From: VXYL01 sp963422285
GTDB taxonomy: Bacteria; Pseudomonadota; Gammaproteobacteria; Pseudomonadales; Azotimanducaceae
DNA: 64,000 nucleotides
Assembly: GCA_963422285.2 (NCBI GenBank)
Contig: OY729419.2
Span: forward strand, 1,116,001 to 1,180,000
Direction: 5' to 3'
Part shown: positions 8,994 through 17,851 of the stretch, one piece after another
How positions within the stretch are numbered: the stretch's first letter is position 1
How the letters are laid out: every line of letters begins with the position of its first letter
The notes under the pieces: generated by a model
Seen by the model: the letters and a program-made list of their open reading frames with translations, nothing else
Told to the model about the DNA's origin: nothing
Database searches by the model: none
Position numbers and translations under genes: made by a program

Positions 8994-9899
8994 TCAGTCG
9001 TCTTGCGCCCGCGGCCCCTTGCGCTTGTACCAGTCGTTGTCCCGGAACTGGCCGTCGCGCCAGCGCACCGCGTCCCGCATGCCGAGTTCGCGCATCTTCT
9101 CCTGCCAGTCGTAGGAAAAGCCGGTGAACTGGCCCGCGGCGTCCAGATCCGTGCTGCTGCGCACCGAGGAGTAGATGCCCATGTTCTCGTAGAAGCGGTT
9201 CATGTTGAGCTTGAGAATGGCCAAGTGGTCCGCGGACATCACCGCGATGCGGTCGGCGAAAGCGACGGTGCGATCGTCGAGTTCGTCCTTCGGCCAAGCG
9301 TAGTTGATCATGCCGATCGCCTCGGCCTCGGCACCGGTGACGTTCTCGCCGGTGTAGTAGAGCTCCTTGGCCTTGCGCATGCCGATCACCAGCGGCCAGA
9401 TGACGCCGGTACGCGAAGTGCCGAGACCACGCAGGCCGGGATGGCCTAGCTGGGCATCGTCGGCGGCCACCACGAGGTCCGCCATCATGGCCAGCTCGCA
9501 GCCGCCGGCCACGGCGTAGCCGTGGACCTGGGCGATGGTGATCTTGGCCATGTTCCAGAAGTACAGGTGGATGTCGGTGATCTGCTGCATGCCGGTGCGG
9601 ATGCCCATGAGCAGGCGACGGCCCTTGGCGTCCACCGAGCGGTGCCGGCGCACCACCGCATCCGCCCCCTTGCCGCCGGAGGGCGTCAGGTCGTAGCCGG
9701 CGCTGAACGCTCGGCCTTCGCCGCGCACGACGATGGCGCGAATAGAATCGTCCGCCTCCATGGCATGCAGCGCATCGTTCAGCTCGTACAGGAGCTCCTG
9801 GGACAGCGCGTTCAGTTTCTCCGGGCGGTTGAGACCGATGCGGCCCACGCGCTCGTCGGTGCCCACTCGGTCGATGACCAAGTTCTCGTAGTCGGCCAT
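8994..9899 (-). CDS. Enoyl-CoA hydratase/isomerase (crotonase) family protein
   Basis: A 301-residue crotonase-fold protein. It has the oxyanion-hole strand AIVVRGEGRAFSAGYDLTP, the second oxyanion segment AQVHGYAVAGGCELAMMADLVVAADDAQLGHPG, and a long C-terminal region ending in a basic tail. In place of the paired Glu residues of true hydratases, the second catalytic position appears non-acidic (GLRGLGTSRTGVIWPL), so a different crotonase reaction is possible. The start MADYENLVIDRVG was chosen because the upstream extension covers the duplicated tail fragment of another gene. A close paralog lies at 28364-29248; the two share most motifs and length. Confidence 0.88.
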   Translation of the reverse strand: MADYENLVIDRVGTDERVGRIGLNRPEKLNALSQELLYELNDALHAMEADDSIRAIVVRGEGRAFSAGYDLTPSGGKGADAVVRRHRSVDAKGRRLLMGIRTGMQQITDIHLYFWNMAKITIAQVHGYAVAGGCELAMMADLVVAADDAQLGHPGLRGLGTSRTGVIWPLVIGMRKAKELYYTGENVTGAEAEAIGMINYAWPKDELDDRTVAFADRIAVMSADHLAILKLNMNRFYENMGIYSSVRSSTDLDAAGQFTGFSYDWQEKMRELGMRDAVRWRDGQFRDNDWYKRKGPRAQDD

Positions 9900-9976
9900 G
9901 TAGTTCCCCCTTGTTCTCGGACTGCTTTTCGGCGACGTTGAACGAACGACGTTACCAGCGATGGCCGGCAATTGAA

Positions 9977-10160
9977 ACCGCATCCTAGTACGGCCCGATA
10001 TCGCCGGGGAAGCACTGTGCTTGTATTCCAGCTCCAGCCCCGCCTCGGCACCGGGTTGGCGCTCTTGAAGGCGGGCCGGCAACGGGCGCGCTTGGCCGCC
10101 TTGCGCACCCTGAACTCCATCAGGTCGTGCGGTTCGGGGCGCAGCGTCTTGCGCCTCGGG
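9977..10160 (-). pseudogene. Decayed duplicate of the TPR protein C-terminal coding region
   Basis: About 180 bases repeat the 3' end of the TPR-protein gene (10696-10880) in the same orientation, roughly 719 bases away. The stop codon and the segment coding for a basic stretch (VRKAAKRAR.RPAF.SANPVPRRG) are retained, with scattered substitutions and at least one indel, and no start or upstream domain. This is a partial tandem duplication, now non-functional. The text between the two copies holds another broken frame. Confidence 0.75.
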
Positions 10161-10195
10161 CCCGGACCCCGCTGCTCGTCCGCTTACACTGGCCG

Positions 10196-10540
10196 GACAG
10201 TATCGAGGAGCACTTCCACGTACGACTTCCATGCGCTGTGGGCGGCGCTCCAGCGTCAATCTCGTCTATGCGTTCTTGCATCCGGGCTGCCTCTTCCTCC
10301 AGAACGCTTTGCATCGCAAGGAACCTCTTTATCGGCAGCTTTCCAAACCAGCCAGCGACCACTGAGGTTTGTCGAGCGCAGCAGGGATGGCCGTCGGATC
10401 GGCTTCCAGCAAGAGCATGAAAAGACGCCGCAAGCTGACGAGCCATTGAAAAGGACGTAGACGATACCCCAGACGTCGGTGTCGGCCCGCAAAGGCTCGG
10501 CTTTGTATCGCTGCAGAATCTCCACGGGCCCAACCGCCGA
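10196..10540 (-). pseudogene. Broken small gene, unknown family
   Basis: Three minus-strand frames join into one natural-looking sequence: MEILQRYKAEPLRADTDVWG, then LRRLFMLLLEADPTAIPAAL, then WFGKLPIKRFLAMQSVLEEE with a charged helix after it. Two frame changes are needed, near 10440 and near 10355. I do not recognise the family. It sits between the two copies of the duplicated TPR tail, so the same rearrangement may have damaged it. Confidence 0.4.
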
Positions 10541-10703
10541 TCCAAGCGCAGCGGCCAGCAGACCAGATCGATCGCAGCCGGAAAACCAGACTACCCGAAC
10601 TCGCCGCGCCTAGCTCCGAACCAGCCCGATGATCGCCTCCGGCGGCTTGACTTTCGGGTCGTGCGGGGAGGTCCGAAATGCCGCCGAGCCCAGACACCGC
10701 GTC
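10541..10703. other. Spacer between broken gene and TPR gene
   Basis: No gene is supported. The left part may be the lost 5' region of the broken small gene; the right edge carries the start of the duplicated segment. Confidence 0.35.
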
Positions 10704-11939
10704 CTAGTACGGCCCGATGTCGCCGGGGAAGTACTGGTACTTGTACTCCAGCTCCAGCCCCCGCCTCGGCACCGGATTGGCGCTCTGGAAGGCGGGCCGG
10801 TAGCGAGCGCGCTTGGCCGCCTTGCGCACCTTGAACTCCATCAGGTTGTGCTGCGGTTCGGCGCGCAGCGTCTTGCGCCCCACCACGTCGCCGCGGTGGG
10901 TCACCGTCAAGGCCAGGGTGACGACGCCGTCCAGGGGGGTGCCCCGGCGGGCGGATCGCCGCGCCGGATCGACGGGCAGCGGCAGGTACAGCGGCGTCGG
11001 CCGCTCGAAGGCCTCGGCCAGCGCCCTGGCGTCCGATTCCAGCAGCGCCCACACCCGCCGGTAGAAGCCCATCGCGATGCCGTATTCGTAGTACAGCAGA
11101 TGCCAGTCCGCCAGCTCCAGCAAGGCTGCGGCGATGGTCGCGTCCGAAACGCCCGGCGTGGCCTCGGTGAGTTCGAGCACTTCGCGCAGCGCCTGCCGGC
11201 CCTTGCGAAACGAGGACGTCTGGTGCCAAGGCGGGTCCTTGGGATGGCCCGGCGGCCATGCGGAAAAGCCGCCACGGCCCGGTTGGCGACGGCCGAAACG
11301 CCTTTCCCGATAGGTGCCGACATAATCTTGCAGCACCTCGATGGTGCGGGGATCGCCAGCAGGATAGCGGTCCCTGGCGATGTCGATGATCCGCTCGTAA
11401 AGCACCTGGGAGGCGCGGAACTTGTAGTTGTGACGGTACCAGTGGATGAGCCGGTACATGCCCGGCACGAGGCGAGGGTCGTCCTCGCCGTAGGTTCTAA
11501 GCTGCAAGCGGTAGGCGAACTCGTGGCGGCCGTTGGCGGCCTCCCGATCGCCCAAGGAGACGAGCGCATCCGCTTCGCGATAGAGCAGGTGCAGCTGTCC
11601 CAGCGCCTGGACGCCCTCGCTGATGCGCAGGATGTGCTTGGCGCGATCGTAGGCCTCCAAGGCGCCGTTGGGATCGTCCATGCCCATGCGAGCGTCGCCG
11701 AGCAGAGTCAGCGGTTTCACCAATTCGGGGTCATAACGACCCGAGTGCGACTCCAGCTCCGCTGCCAAGCGTTCCGCCTTGGTGGCCACGTCGTTGAATT
11801 CGCCGACTGCGAGCTGGGCCGACATCTCGGCGACCGCATCGGGACTGCCCGAAACCTCGCGATTCGTCGAGGAAACCGCGTTGGCGAAAGTGCAACAGGC
11901 CAATAGGAATGCCGGCAGCACTTTCGGATCGCCAATCAT
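10704..11939 (-). CDS. Secreted TPR-repeat protein with TonB-like C-terminal segment
   Basis: A protein of 411 residues with an N-terminal signal sequence (PKVLPAFLLACCTFANAVSS). Helical repeats of TPR type span about residues 60-310 (for example LTLLGDARMGMDDPNGALEAYDRAK). The C-terminal 80 residues (PLDGVVTLALTVTHRGDVV, a conserved basic strand, then PVPRRGLELEYKYQY) resemble the energy-transducer TonB C-terminal domain seen at the end of such proteins. The start MIGDPKVL was chosen because it directly precedes the signal peptide. Its 3' end is partly duplicated at 9977-10160. The role is unknown. Confidence 0.72.
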   Translation of the reverse strand: MIGDPKVLPAFLLACCTFANAVSSTNREVSGSPDAVAEMSAQLAVGEFNDVATKAERLAAELESHSGRYDPELVKPLTLLGDARMGMDDPNGALEAYDRAKHILRISEGVQALGQLHLLYREADALVSLGDREAANGRHEFAYRLQLRTYGEDDPRLVPGMYRLIHWYRHNYKFRASQVLYERIIDIARDRYPAGDPRTIEVLQDYVGTYRERRFGRRQPGRGGFSAWPPGHPKDPPWHQTSSFRKGRQALREVLELTEATPGVSDATIAAALLELADWHLLYYEYGIAMGFYRRVWALLESDARALAEAFERPTPLYLPLPVDPARRSARRGTPLDGVVTLALTVTHRGDVVGRKTLRAEPQHNLMEFKVRKAAKRARYRPAFQSANPVPRRGLELEYKYQYFPGDIGPY

Positions 11940-12238
11940 CGGGCCATTGTAGCGCACACGCTTGGCGCACGAACTGCAGCGGGCGGTTCTTCAGCTGCTG
12001 CCGTTGGGGGATGAGCGCCAGACGACCAGGTCGAAGGCGCCGCGTCGATCCTCCTGTTCCGCGAGCCGCTGGCGGGACGGTACCGGTACCAGCCGGCGGC
12101 GTGGGGCATGCCGCCACCGCATGCCGGTCAATCCCGCGATTTCCTATCGACGGGCAACTAGACCAGCGCCGAGCATGCCGCCGTTTCCGGTACCGCCGCT
12201 ATCCCGTATAGTATGCTGCCCATCTCGCTAGGTGCGAC

Positions 12239-12553
12239 ATGCCCACGGTCTACTTTGAAACCCTGGATGGCGACGTGGTGGCCGTTCACGGCGATGCCGG
12301 CGACATCGTCATGGAACTGGCGCGCGCCGAGGGCATCGACGGCATCGATGCCGAATGCGGCGGCGGCTGCGCCTGCGCCACCTGCCATGTCCACGTCGAT
12401 CCTGCCTGGATGGCGAAGGTCGGCCCGCCAAGCAACATCGAGCGGGACATGCTGGAGTTCGACGGCGAAGTCTCCGAGACCAGCCGTCTGTCGTGCCAAC
12501 TGCAACTCGCCGATGAACTGGACGGCTTGCGGGTCAAGGTGGTAGGGCGGTAG
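12239..12553 (+). CDS. 2Fe-2S ferredoxin (adrenodoxin/Isc type)
   Basis: A 104-residue ferredoxin. The cluster ligands are in ECGGGCACATCHVHV (Cys-x5-Cys-x2-Cys) with a fourth Cys in RLSCQLQ near residue 85, the arrangement of vertebrate-type/putidaredoxin-like [2Fe-2S] proteins. It should pass electrons to a P450 or oxygenase, or serve iron-sulfur assembly; no isc genes are adjacent, so an oxygenase partner is possible. It stands alone, with its own short upstream region. Confidence 0.92.
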   Translation: MPTVYFETLDGDVVAVHGDAGDIVMELARAEGIDGIDAECGGGCACATCHVHVDPAWMAKVGPPSNIERDMLEFDGEVSETSRLSCQLQLADELDGLRVKVVGR

Positions 12554-12912
12554 TGCCGCTAGCTAGATGCGCCCTTGCGAACCAACCGCACGGTCTTGGA
12601 CTCCGAAAGCCGAGGCCGCCGGCAGAGGTAATCAGGGGGAACTATATACTTATGCTTCAGTATACTTATGCTTCAGAATCCAAGACACGATATGACACGA
12701 TATATAGTGCAATTTTCAGGGCACAACTGCTAGTTACATACTAGTCGCAGCTCCTAGGGCGCTGTTGCATATAGCTCCCAATCAAGCCTCGGGCGTCGAC
12801 GGTTCGCCCGCTTGCCGCGCACTCAATTTCCGCTTGCAACCTCGCTGCCCGCCCCCTATGATGCTTCGCCTCGCCTGCGAGGGCGGCCACGGACCGATCA
12901 CTGGAGACATTC
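12554..12912. other. A/T-rich upstream region of the str operon
   Basis: No gene. This 359-base stretch includes an unusually A/T-rich patch (12640-12740) with tandem repeats, and must hold the promoter of rpsL. I cannot assign one clear -35/-10 pair, although several TATA-like hexamers lie in the repeats. Confidence 0.5.
12645..12703. repeat. Short perfect tandem repeats upstream of rpsL
   Basis: Two copies of TATACTTATGCTTCAG lie side by side at 12645-12676. Eight bases later two copies of GACACGATAT lie side by side at 12684-12703. The patch is strikingly A/T-rich against its surroundings. It may contain promoter elements or reflect replication slippage. Confidence 0.85.
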
Positions 12913-13284
12913 ATGGCGACGATCAGCCAGCTCGTGCGAAAGCCGCGCAAGCGCCGGATCGAGAAGAACATGGTGCCGGCGCTGCAAGGCAGTCCGCAGA
13001 AGCGAGGCACGTGCGTACGGGTGTACACCACCACGCCGAAGAAGCCGAACTCGGCGCTGCGCAAGGTGTGCCGGGTGCGGCTTACCAACGGCTACGAAGT
13101 GAACTCCTACATTGGCGGCGAGGGCCACAATCTCCAGGAGCACTCGGTAGTGCTGATTCGCGGCGGGCGCGTCAAGGACCTGCCCGGCGTTCGCTACCAC
13201 ACCATCCGTGGAACCCTCGACACCACCGGCGTTGCCGACCGTCGCCAGCGCCGTTCCAAGTATGGTACCAAGAGGCCCAAGTAG
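12913..13284 (+). CDS. rpsL: 30S ribosomal protein S12
   Basis: A 123-residue S12 with the canonical start (MATISQLVRKPRKR) and the decoding-centre stretches TTPKKPNSALRK (the lysine altered in streptomycin resistance is wild type here) and GGRVKDLPGVRYH. It is the first gene of the str operon. Directly at its end the last coding bases plus stop, GAGGCCCAAGTAGC, are tandemly repeated, so the duplicate falls after the first stop and is untranslated. Confidence 0.98.
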   Translation: MATISQLVRKPRKRRIEKNMVPALQGSPQKRGTCVRVYTTTPKKPNSALRKVCRVRLTNGYEVNSYIGGEGHNLQEHSVVLIRGGRVKDLPGVRYHTIRGTLDTTGVADRRQRRSKYGTKRPK

Positions 13285-13418
13285 CGGAGGCCCAAGTAGC
13301 GCGGCCACCATCCGAACATCCTAGTGAGCATCCTAGTAAGGCCGCCCAGCATTGGGCGGAACGCCCTGAAGCAGGGCGCTCGGCATAAGCCGAACGTACC
13401 GTAATGGAGACTTGAACC

Positions 13419-13889
13419 ATGCCGAGACGCCGAGTCGTCGCCAAGCGCGAGATACTTCCGGACCCCAAGTACGGCAACCAGACCGTCGCCAAGTTCATCA
13501 ACCACGTCATGGTGAGCGGCAAGAAGCCGGTGGCCGAGCGCATCGTCTACGGGGCCCTGACGCATATCGAGAACCGCGACCGCCGGGATCCCATCGATAT
13601 CTTCGAGAAGGCCCTGGAGTCGGTGGCGCCGGTGCTTGAAGTGAAGTCCCGACGGGTTGGCGGCGCCACCTACCAAGTTCCGGTGGAGGTGCGTCCGAGC
13701 CGCCGCCAGGCGCTGGCCATGCGCTGGTTGGTGGACAGCGCCCGGGCGCGCAGCGAGAAGTCCATGGCGGCGCGCCTGGCCGGCGAGCTCGTCGATGCCG
13801 CCGAAGGCCGCGGCGCGGCGGTGCGCAGACGCGAGGAAGCGCACCGCATGGCGGAAGCCAACCGGGCGTTCTCGCACTACCGGTTCTGA
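13419..13889 (+). CDS. rpsG: 30S ribosomal protein S7
   Basis: A 156-residue S7, the normal length for the short bacterial form, binding the 16S 3' major domain. It opens with MPRRRVVAKREILPDPKYG and holds the conserved KFINHVMVSGKK and RVGGATYQVPVEVRP segments. Second gene of the str operon, with a TGGAGA ribosome-binding site ahead of the ATG. The 134-base rpsL-rpsG gap is longer than typical and could host S7 autoregulation, but I did not derive a structure. Confidence 0.98.
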   Translation: MPRRRVVAKREILPDPKYGNQTVAKFINHVMVSGKKPVAERIVYGALTHIENRDRRDPIDIFEKALESVAPVLEVKSRRVGGATYQVPVEVRPSRRQALAMRWLVDSARARSEKSMAARLAGELVDAAEGRGAAVRRREEAHRMAEANRAFSHYRF

Positions 13890-13975
13890 GCGCCCCCGAC
13901 GTCGTTCGCACAAAGATCACACCCCATTGGCTAGCCGGCGTCCCCCAAGGGCGCTCTTTTCGAGGAATACCGCAG

Positions 13976-16078
13976 ATGGCTCGCAGCACCCCCATCGGCC
14001 GCTACCGCAACATCGGCATCGTCGCCCATGTCGACGCGGGCAAGACGACCACCACCGAGCGCGTGCTGTACTACACGGGGCTTTCCCACAAGATCGGCGA
14101 GGTTCACGACGGCGCCGCCGTGATGGACTGGATGGAGCAGGAGCAGGAACGCGGCATCACCATCACCTCGGCTGCGACGACATGCTTCTGGCGCGGCATG
14201 AACCAGCAGTACGACCAGCACCGCATCAACATCATCGACACCCCCGGCCATGTGGACTTCACCATCGAGGTGGAGCGCTCGCTGCGTGTCCTCGACGGTG
14301 CCGTGGTGGTGTTCTGCGGCACTTCCGGCGTCGAGCCGCAGTCGGAGACGGTCTGGCGCCAAGCCAACCGCTACGAGGTGCCGCGCATCGTCTTCGTCAA
14401 CAAGATGGACCGCGACGGTGCGGACTTCCCGCGCGTGGTGGAGCAGATCCGGGAACGCCTCGGCAGCACCCCCGTGCCCATGCAGCTGGCCGTCGGCGCC
14501 GAGGCGGATTTCCGCGGGGTTGTCGACCTCGTGCGCATGAAGGCCATCTACTGGAACGAGAATGATAAGGGACTGACGTACGACTTGGAGGAAATTCCCG
14601 ACCACCTCGCGGTCGAGGCCGAGCACTGGCGCGAGCAGTTGGTCGAGGCTGCCGCCGAGGCCAGCGAAGAGCTGATGGAGAAGTATATCGAGGACGAAAA
14701 GCTCACCGAGGACGAAATCCGCCAAGGCATCCGCATGCGTACGCTGGCCAACGAGATCGTGCCGGCCCTGTGCGGCTCGGCGTTCAAGAACAAGGGCGTT
14801 CAGGCCATGCTCGACGCGGTGATCGACTACCTGCCCGCACCCACGGAAGTGAAGGCGATCGAAGGCGTCTTGCAGGATGACGAAACCCGAGCGGTGCGAA
14901 AGTCCAGCGACGACGAGCCGTTCTCGGCGCTGGCCTTCAAAGTCGCTACGGACCCCTTTGTCGGTACCCTGACGTTCTTCCGGGTCTATTCCGGCGTGTT
15001 GCACTCCGGCGACCAGGTGTTCAACCCCGTCCAGCAGCGGCGCGAGCGCATCGGCCGCATGGTGCAGATGCATTCCAACAGCCGCAACGAGATCAAGGAA
15101 GTGCGCGCCGGCGACATCGCCGCCGCCATCGGCCTGAAGGCCACCACCACCGGCGACACCCTGTGCGACGGCGGCCACGTCGTCACCTTGGAGCGCATGG
15201 ACTTCCCGGACCCGGTGATCTCCGTCGCGGTGGAGCCGAAGTCCGTGGCGGACCAGGAGAAGATGTCCGCGGCGCTGGGCAAGCTGGCCCAGGAAGACCC
15301 GTCCTTCGCGGTGGCCACGGACGAGGAATCCGGGCAGACCATCATCTCCGGCATGGGCGAGTTGCACCTCGACATCCTGGTGGAGCGCATGCGCCGGGAG
15401 TTCCATGTCGAGGCCAACATCGGCAAGCCCCAGGTGTCCTACCGGGAGACCATCCGCTCGCCTGTGGACCAGGAAGCCAAGTACATCCGGCAGACTGGCG
15501 GGCGCGGTCAGTACGGCCACGTTTGGGTGAAGCTGGAGCCTACCTGCGACGAGGAGGACGCGCCGAACTTCGAGTTCGTGGACGCCATCGTCGGCGGCGT
15601 AGTGCCCCGGGAGTACATACCCGCGGTCGCCAAGGGCCTGGCGGAGCAGATGGACAACGGCGTTATCGCCGGCTACCCCCTGATCAACGTCCGCGCCACT
15701 CTGCACGACGGCTCGTTCCACGAAGTGGACTCCAGCGAAATGGCCTTCAAGATCGCCGGCGCCATGGCCATGCGCGAAGGCGCCCTGCGTGCGGATCCGG
15801 TACTGCTGGAGCCCGTCATGGCAGTGGAGGTGGTGACGCCCGAGGACTACATGGGCGAAGTGGTGGGCGATCTCAACCGCCGTCGCGGCCTGATCGACGG
15901 CATGGACGAGAACCCGGCAGGCAAGATCATCCGCGCCTCGGTACCCTTGGCGGAGATGTTCGGCTACTCCACGGATGTGCGTTCCGCCACCCAGGGACGG
16001 GCCACGTTCACCATGGAGTTCTCCCGCTACGCCGAGGTGCCGGGCAACATCGCCGCTGGGATCATCAAGAGGTCGTGA
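13976..16078 (+). CDS. fusA: Elongation factor G
   Basis: A 700-residue translational GTPase that drives ribosome translocation. The G1 loop (AHVDAGKTTTTERVLYYTG), G2/switch I (ERGITITSAATT), G3 (DTPGHVDF), and G4 (NKMDRDGAD) are intact, and domain IV carries RQTGGRGQYGHVWV. It follows rpsG by 86 bases. Unlike the classical operon, no tuf gene follows; the next gene is a HMG-CoA lyase-like enzyme. Confidence 0.98.
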   Translation: MARSTPIGRYRNIGIVAHVDAGKTTTTERVLYYTGLSHKIGEVHDGAAVMDWMEQEQERGITITSAATTCFWRGMNQQYDQHRINIIDTPGHVDFTIEVERSLRVLDGAVVVFCGTSGVEPQSETVWRQANRYEVPRIVFVNKMDRDGADFPRVVEQIRERLGSTPVPMQLAVGAEADFRGVVDLVRMKAIYWNENDKGLTYDLEEIPDHLAVEAEHWREQLVEAAAEASEELMEKYIEDEKLTEDEIRQGIRMRTLANEIVPALCGSAFKNKGVQAMLDAVIDYLPAPTEVKAIEGVLQDDETRAVRKSSDDEPFSALAFKVATDPFVGTLTFFRVYSGVLHSGDQVFNPVQQRRERIGRMVQMHSNSRNEIKEVRAGDIAAAIGLKATTTGDTLCDGGHVVTLERMDFPDPVISVAVEPKSVADQEKMSAALGKLAQEDPSFAVATDEESGQTIISGMGELHLDILVERMRREFHVEANIGKPQVSYRETIRSPVDQEAKYIRQTGGRGQYGHVWVKLEPTCDEEDAPNFEFVDAIVGGVVPREYIPAVAKGLAEQMDNGVIAGYPLINVRATLHDGSFHEVDSSEMAFKIAGAMAMREGALRADPVLLEPVMAVEVVTPEDYMGEVVGDLNRRRGLIDGMDENPAGKIIRASVPLAEMFGYSTDVRSATQGRATFTMEFSRYAEVPGNIAAGIIKRS

Positions 16079-16366
16079 CGGCGTATCCGTGCCGTTCGGT
16101 TTGCACCTGCATCGCCACGGGCGCCGCCGCCAGCGTGGTACGTCTCGACCTCGAACGGATGATCGCGGATCCGAGATCGGCAGGCATTGCCACACGTGCC
16201 GCCGCTAGCGCGATGCGTCCCCGCAGCTTCTTCTCCCTCCTCGGCGTTCCCGGCCTGGTCCCGGCGCAGCGCCTCCAGTAACTGCGGACAACGAACCGAA
16301 CCTCGCTGTAGACGCCAAGCAATCGACTTGCTAAAAAGACCACATCAACGCCGAGGACACCACATC
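16079..16366. other. Intergenic after fusA
   Basis: About 290 bases with no gene. The place normally held by tuf is empty and I see no tuf remnant. Confidence 0.5.
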
Positions 16367-17464
16367 ATGACCAGCATGCTGCCCAAGAGCGTCACCATCG
16401 CCGACGATACCATGCGCGAGGGCTTGCAGATCGAGAGCCCGGACATCCCCGTCTCCGAGAAGCTGCGATTGCTCGACGTCCTTGGCGAGACCGGCGCCAA
16501 GATCATCTCCATCGGCTCCTTCGCGCATCCGAAGTGGACGCCGTCCATGGCCTGCATCGACGAGATCGCCCAGCAATTCGTGCCCAAGCCCGGCGTCAAG
16601 TACACCGCCGCGGTGTTCAACAAGAAAGGCTTCGACCGCGCCGACGCCTACTATCCAAAGATCGACGTGCGCGGACGGCGTTTCGGCACCCATGTCGAAC
16701 TGTGCGACTCCTTCGCCCGCCGCAACTACAACCGCACCCAGGCTCAGCAGATCGCCGGCATGGAAGCCTCCATCGCCGGGGCCAAAGCCGCTGGTGCCGA
16801 AAGCGCGTCGGTGGCGCTGGGCAACCCCTTCGGCTCCAACTTCGAGGGGCCGTTCAGCTTGGCCCAGCGCATGGATATGCTGGCGCTGATGATCGACAAG
16901 TGGCACGAGGCGGGCATCGTCGTGAAGAAGGTCTCCTTCCTGGACGCGATGGGCTGGAACATGCCGCACGAGGTGCGCGAAACCATCGCCGCGATTCGCG
17001 ACCGCTGGCCGGAAGTCGAAACCTTCCACATGCATCTGCACAACACCCGCGGCGCCACCATGGCCAGCTTCTACGAAGCGCTGCTACTAGGCGCTGCCGA
17101 GTTCGACACCTCCATCGGCGGCATGGGCGGCTGCCCGTACTGCGGCAATGGCCGCGCCGCCGGCCACGTGCCGACCGAGGACTTCGTGCATCTTTGCCAT
17201 GAGATGGGCATCGAGACTGGCTACGACCTCGACAAGCTCATCGAAGCCGCGGCCATCGCCGAGGAAGTGGTGGGCCATCCGCTGTGGGGCCACGTTTCCA
17301 AGGGCGGCCCGCGCCCTCGCCAGCAGGAGGACCTGTATCCGCTGAACATGCCGTTCGTGGAAACGCTGGAGGAGGCGGCGCACTTCCGCAAGGGGGCCGC
17401 GGTGTACGAGGGGCAGATCTCGCCCTGGCAGGAGGGCAGTGCGCTGATCGGCGCTCAGGCCTGA
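16367..17464 (+). CDS. HMG-CoA lyase-like (DRE-TIM metallolyase) enzyme
   Basis: A 365-residue DRE-TIM barrel protein. The N-terminal catalytic strand reads IADDTMREGLQ, where the usual Asp-Arg-Glu is changed to Thr-Met-Arg-Glu, so the DRE motif is a variant (RE kept). The metal site HMHLHNTRG and the Gly-rich loop DTSIGGMGGCPYCGNGRAAG, which carries the catalytic Cys of HMG-CoA lyases, are present. It probably cleaves or condenses an acyl-CoA or keto acid. It has no partner in an obvious operon. Confidence 0.83.
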   Translation: MTSMLPKSVTIADDTMREGLQIESPDIPVSEKLRLLDVLGETGAKIISIGSFAHPKWTPSMACIDEIAQQFVPKPGVKYTAAVFNKKGFDRADAYYPKIDVRGRRFGTHVELCDSFARRNYNRTQAQQIAGMEASIAGAKAAGAESASVALGNPFGSNFEGPFSLAQRMDMLALMIDKWHEAGIVVKKVSFLDAMGWNMPHEVRETIAAIRDRWPEVETFHMHLHNTRGATMASFYEALLLGAAEFDTSIGGMGGCPYCGNGRAAGHVPTEDFVHLCHEMGIETGYDLDKLIEAAAIAEEVVGHPLWGHVSKGGPRPRQQEDLYPLNMPFVETLEEAAHFRKGAAVYEGQISPWQEGSALIGAQA

Positions 17465-17851
17465 CGGCGCGGTCCGGGCGAACGCTAGAGACGAGCAGGC
17501 AAAGGGCGGATGAGGTGAGAACTCCGGTCGCGATTCTGCTGGCGTCGGGTACCCTCGGCCACCTGCTGCCGACGAACGTCGCTCTGGTTCGCAGAGTGCC
17601 CACTGGCGCCTGCTTTTTTCGTCAACCTGTTGCTTGGCTGGACGATCGCAGGCTGGATAGTCGCCCTGATACTGGCTCTGCGGAAATCCAGAGACAGATA
17701 AGCCAAATGGCCAGCTACGGGGTGGCGCGATCGGGCGGCCCGTCACCTGGGACGCCGGAGTCGGCGATCGATGGGCCGGTGCCAGGAACTGCACACGGTG
17801 GCAGTACGTAGCGATGGGTTCAAAGGCTTGCCCTCTTGAAGAGGTAACAAC
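17465..17851. other. Intergenic region holding a broken small gene
   Basis: Nothing is supported here apart from the frameshifted superinfection-immunity-like gene at 17515-17701. Confidence 0.5.
17515..17701 (+). pseudogene. Frameshifted superinfection-immunity-like small membrane protein
   Basis: From the GTG at 17515 the frame reads two hydrophobic parts: LLASGTLGHLLPTNVALVRR, then in the next frame FFVNLLLGWTIAGWIVALIL followed by ALRKSRDR and a stop. These match the two-helix Imm_superinfect (PF14373) plan, with the LPT, NLLLGWT and GWIVAL marks. Reading through needs one T removed from the six-T run at about 17613-17618, which would give a 61-residue protein. It is either a homopolymer sequencing error or a recent frameshift. 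Confidence 0.65.

Noticed and set aside
12900..16078. Possible tuf gene after fusA
   Set aside because: No EF-Tu-like frame or remnant is present in 16079-16366.
13931..16195. Very long minus-strand open frame opposite fusA
   Set aside because: It is the antisense shadow of EF-G coding sequence; the plus-strand product is unambiguous.
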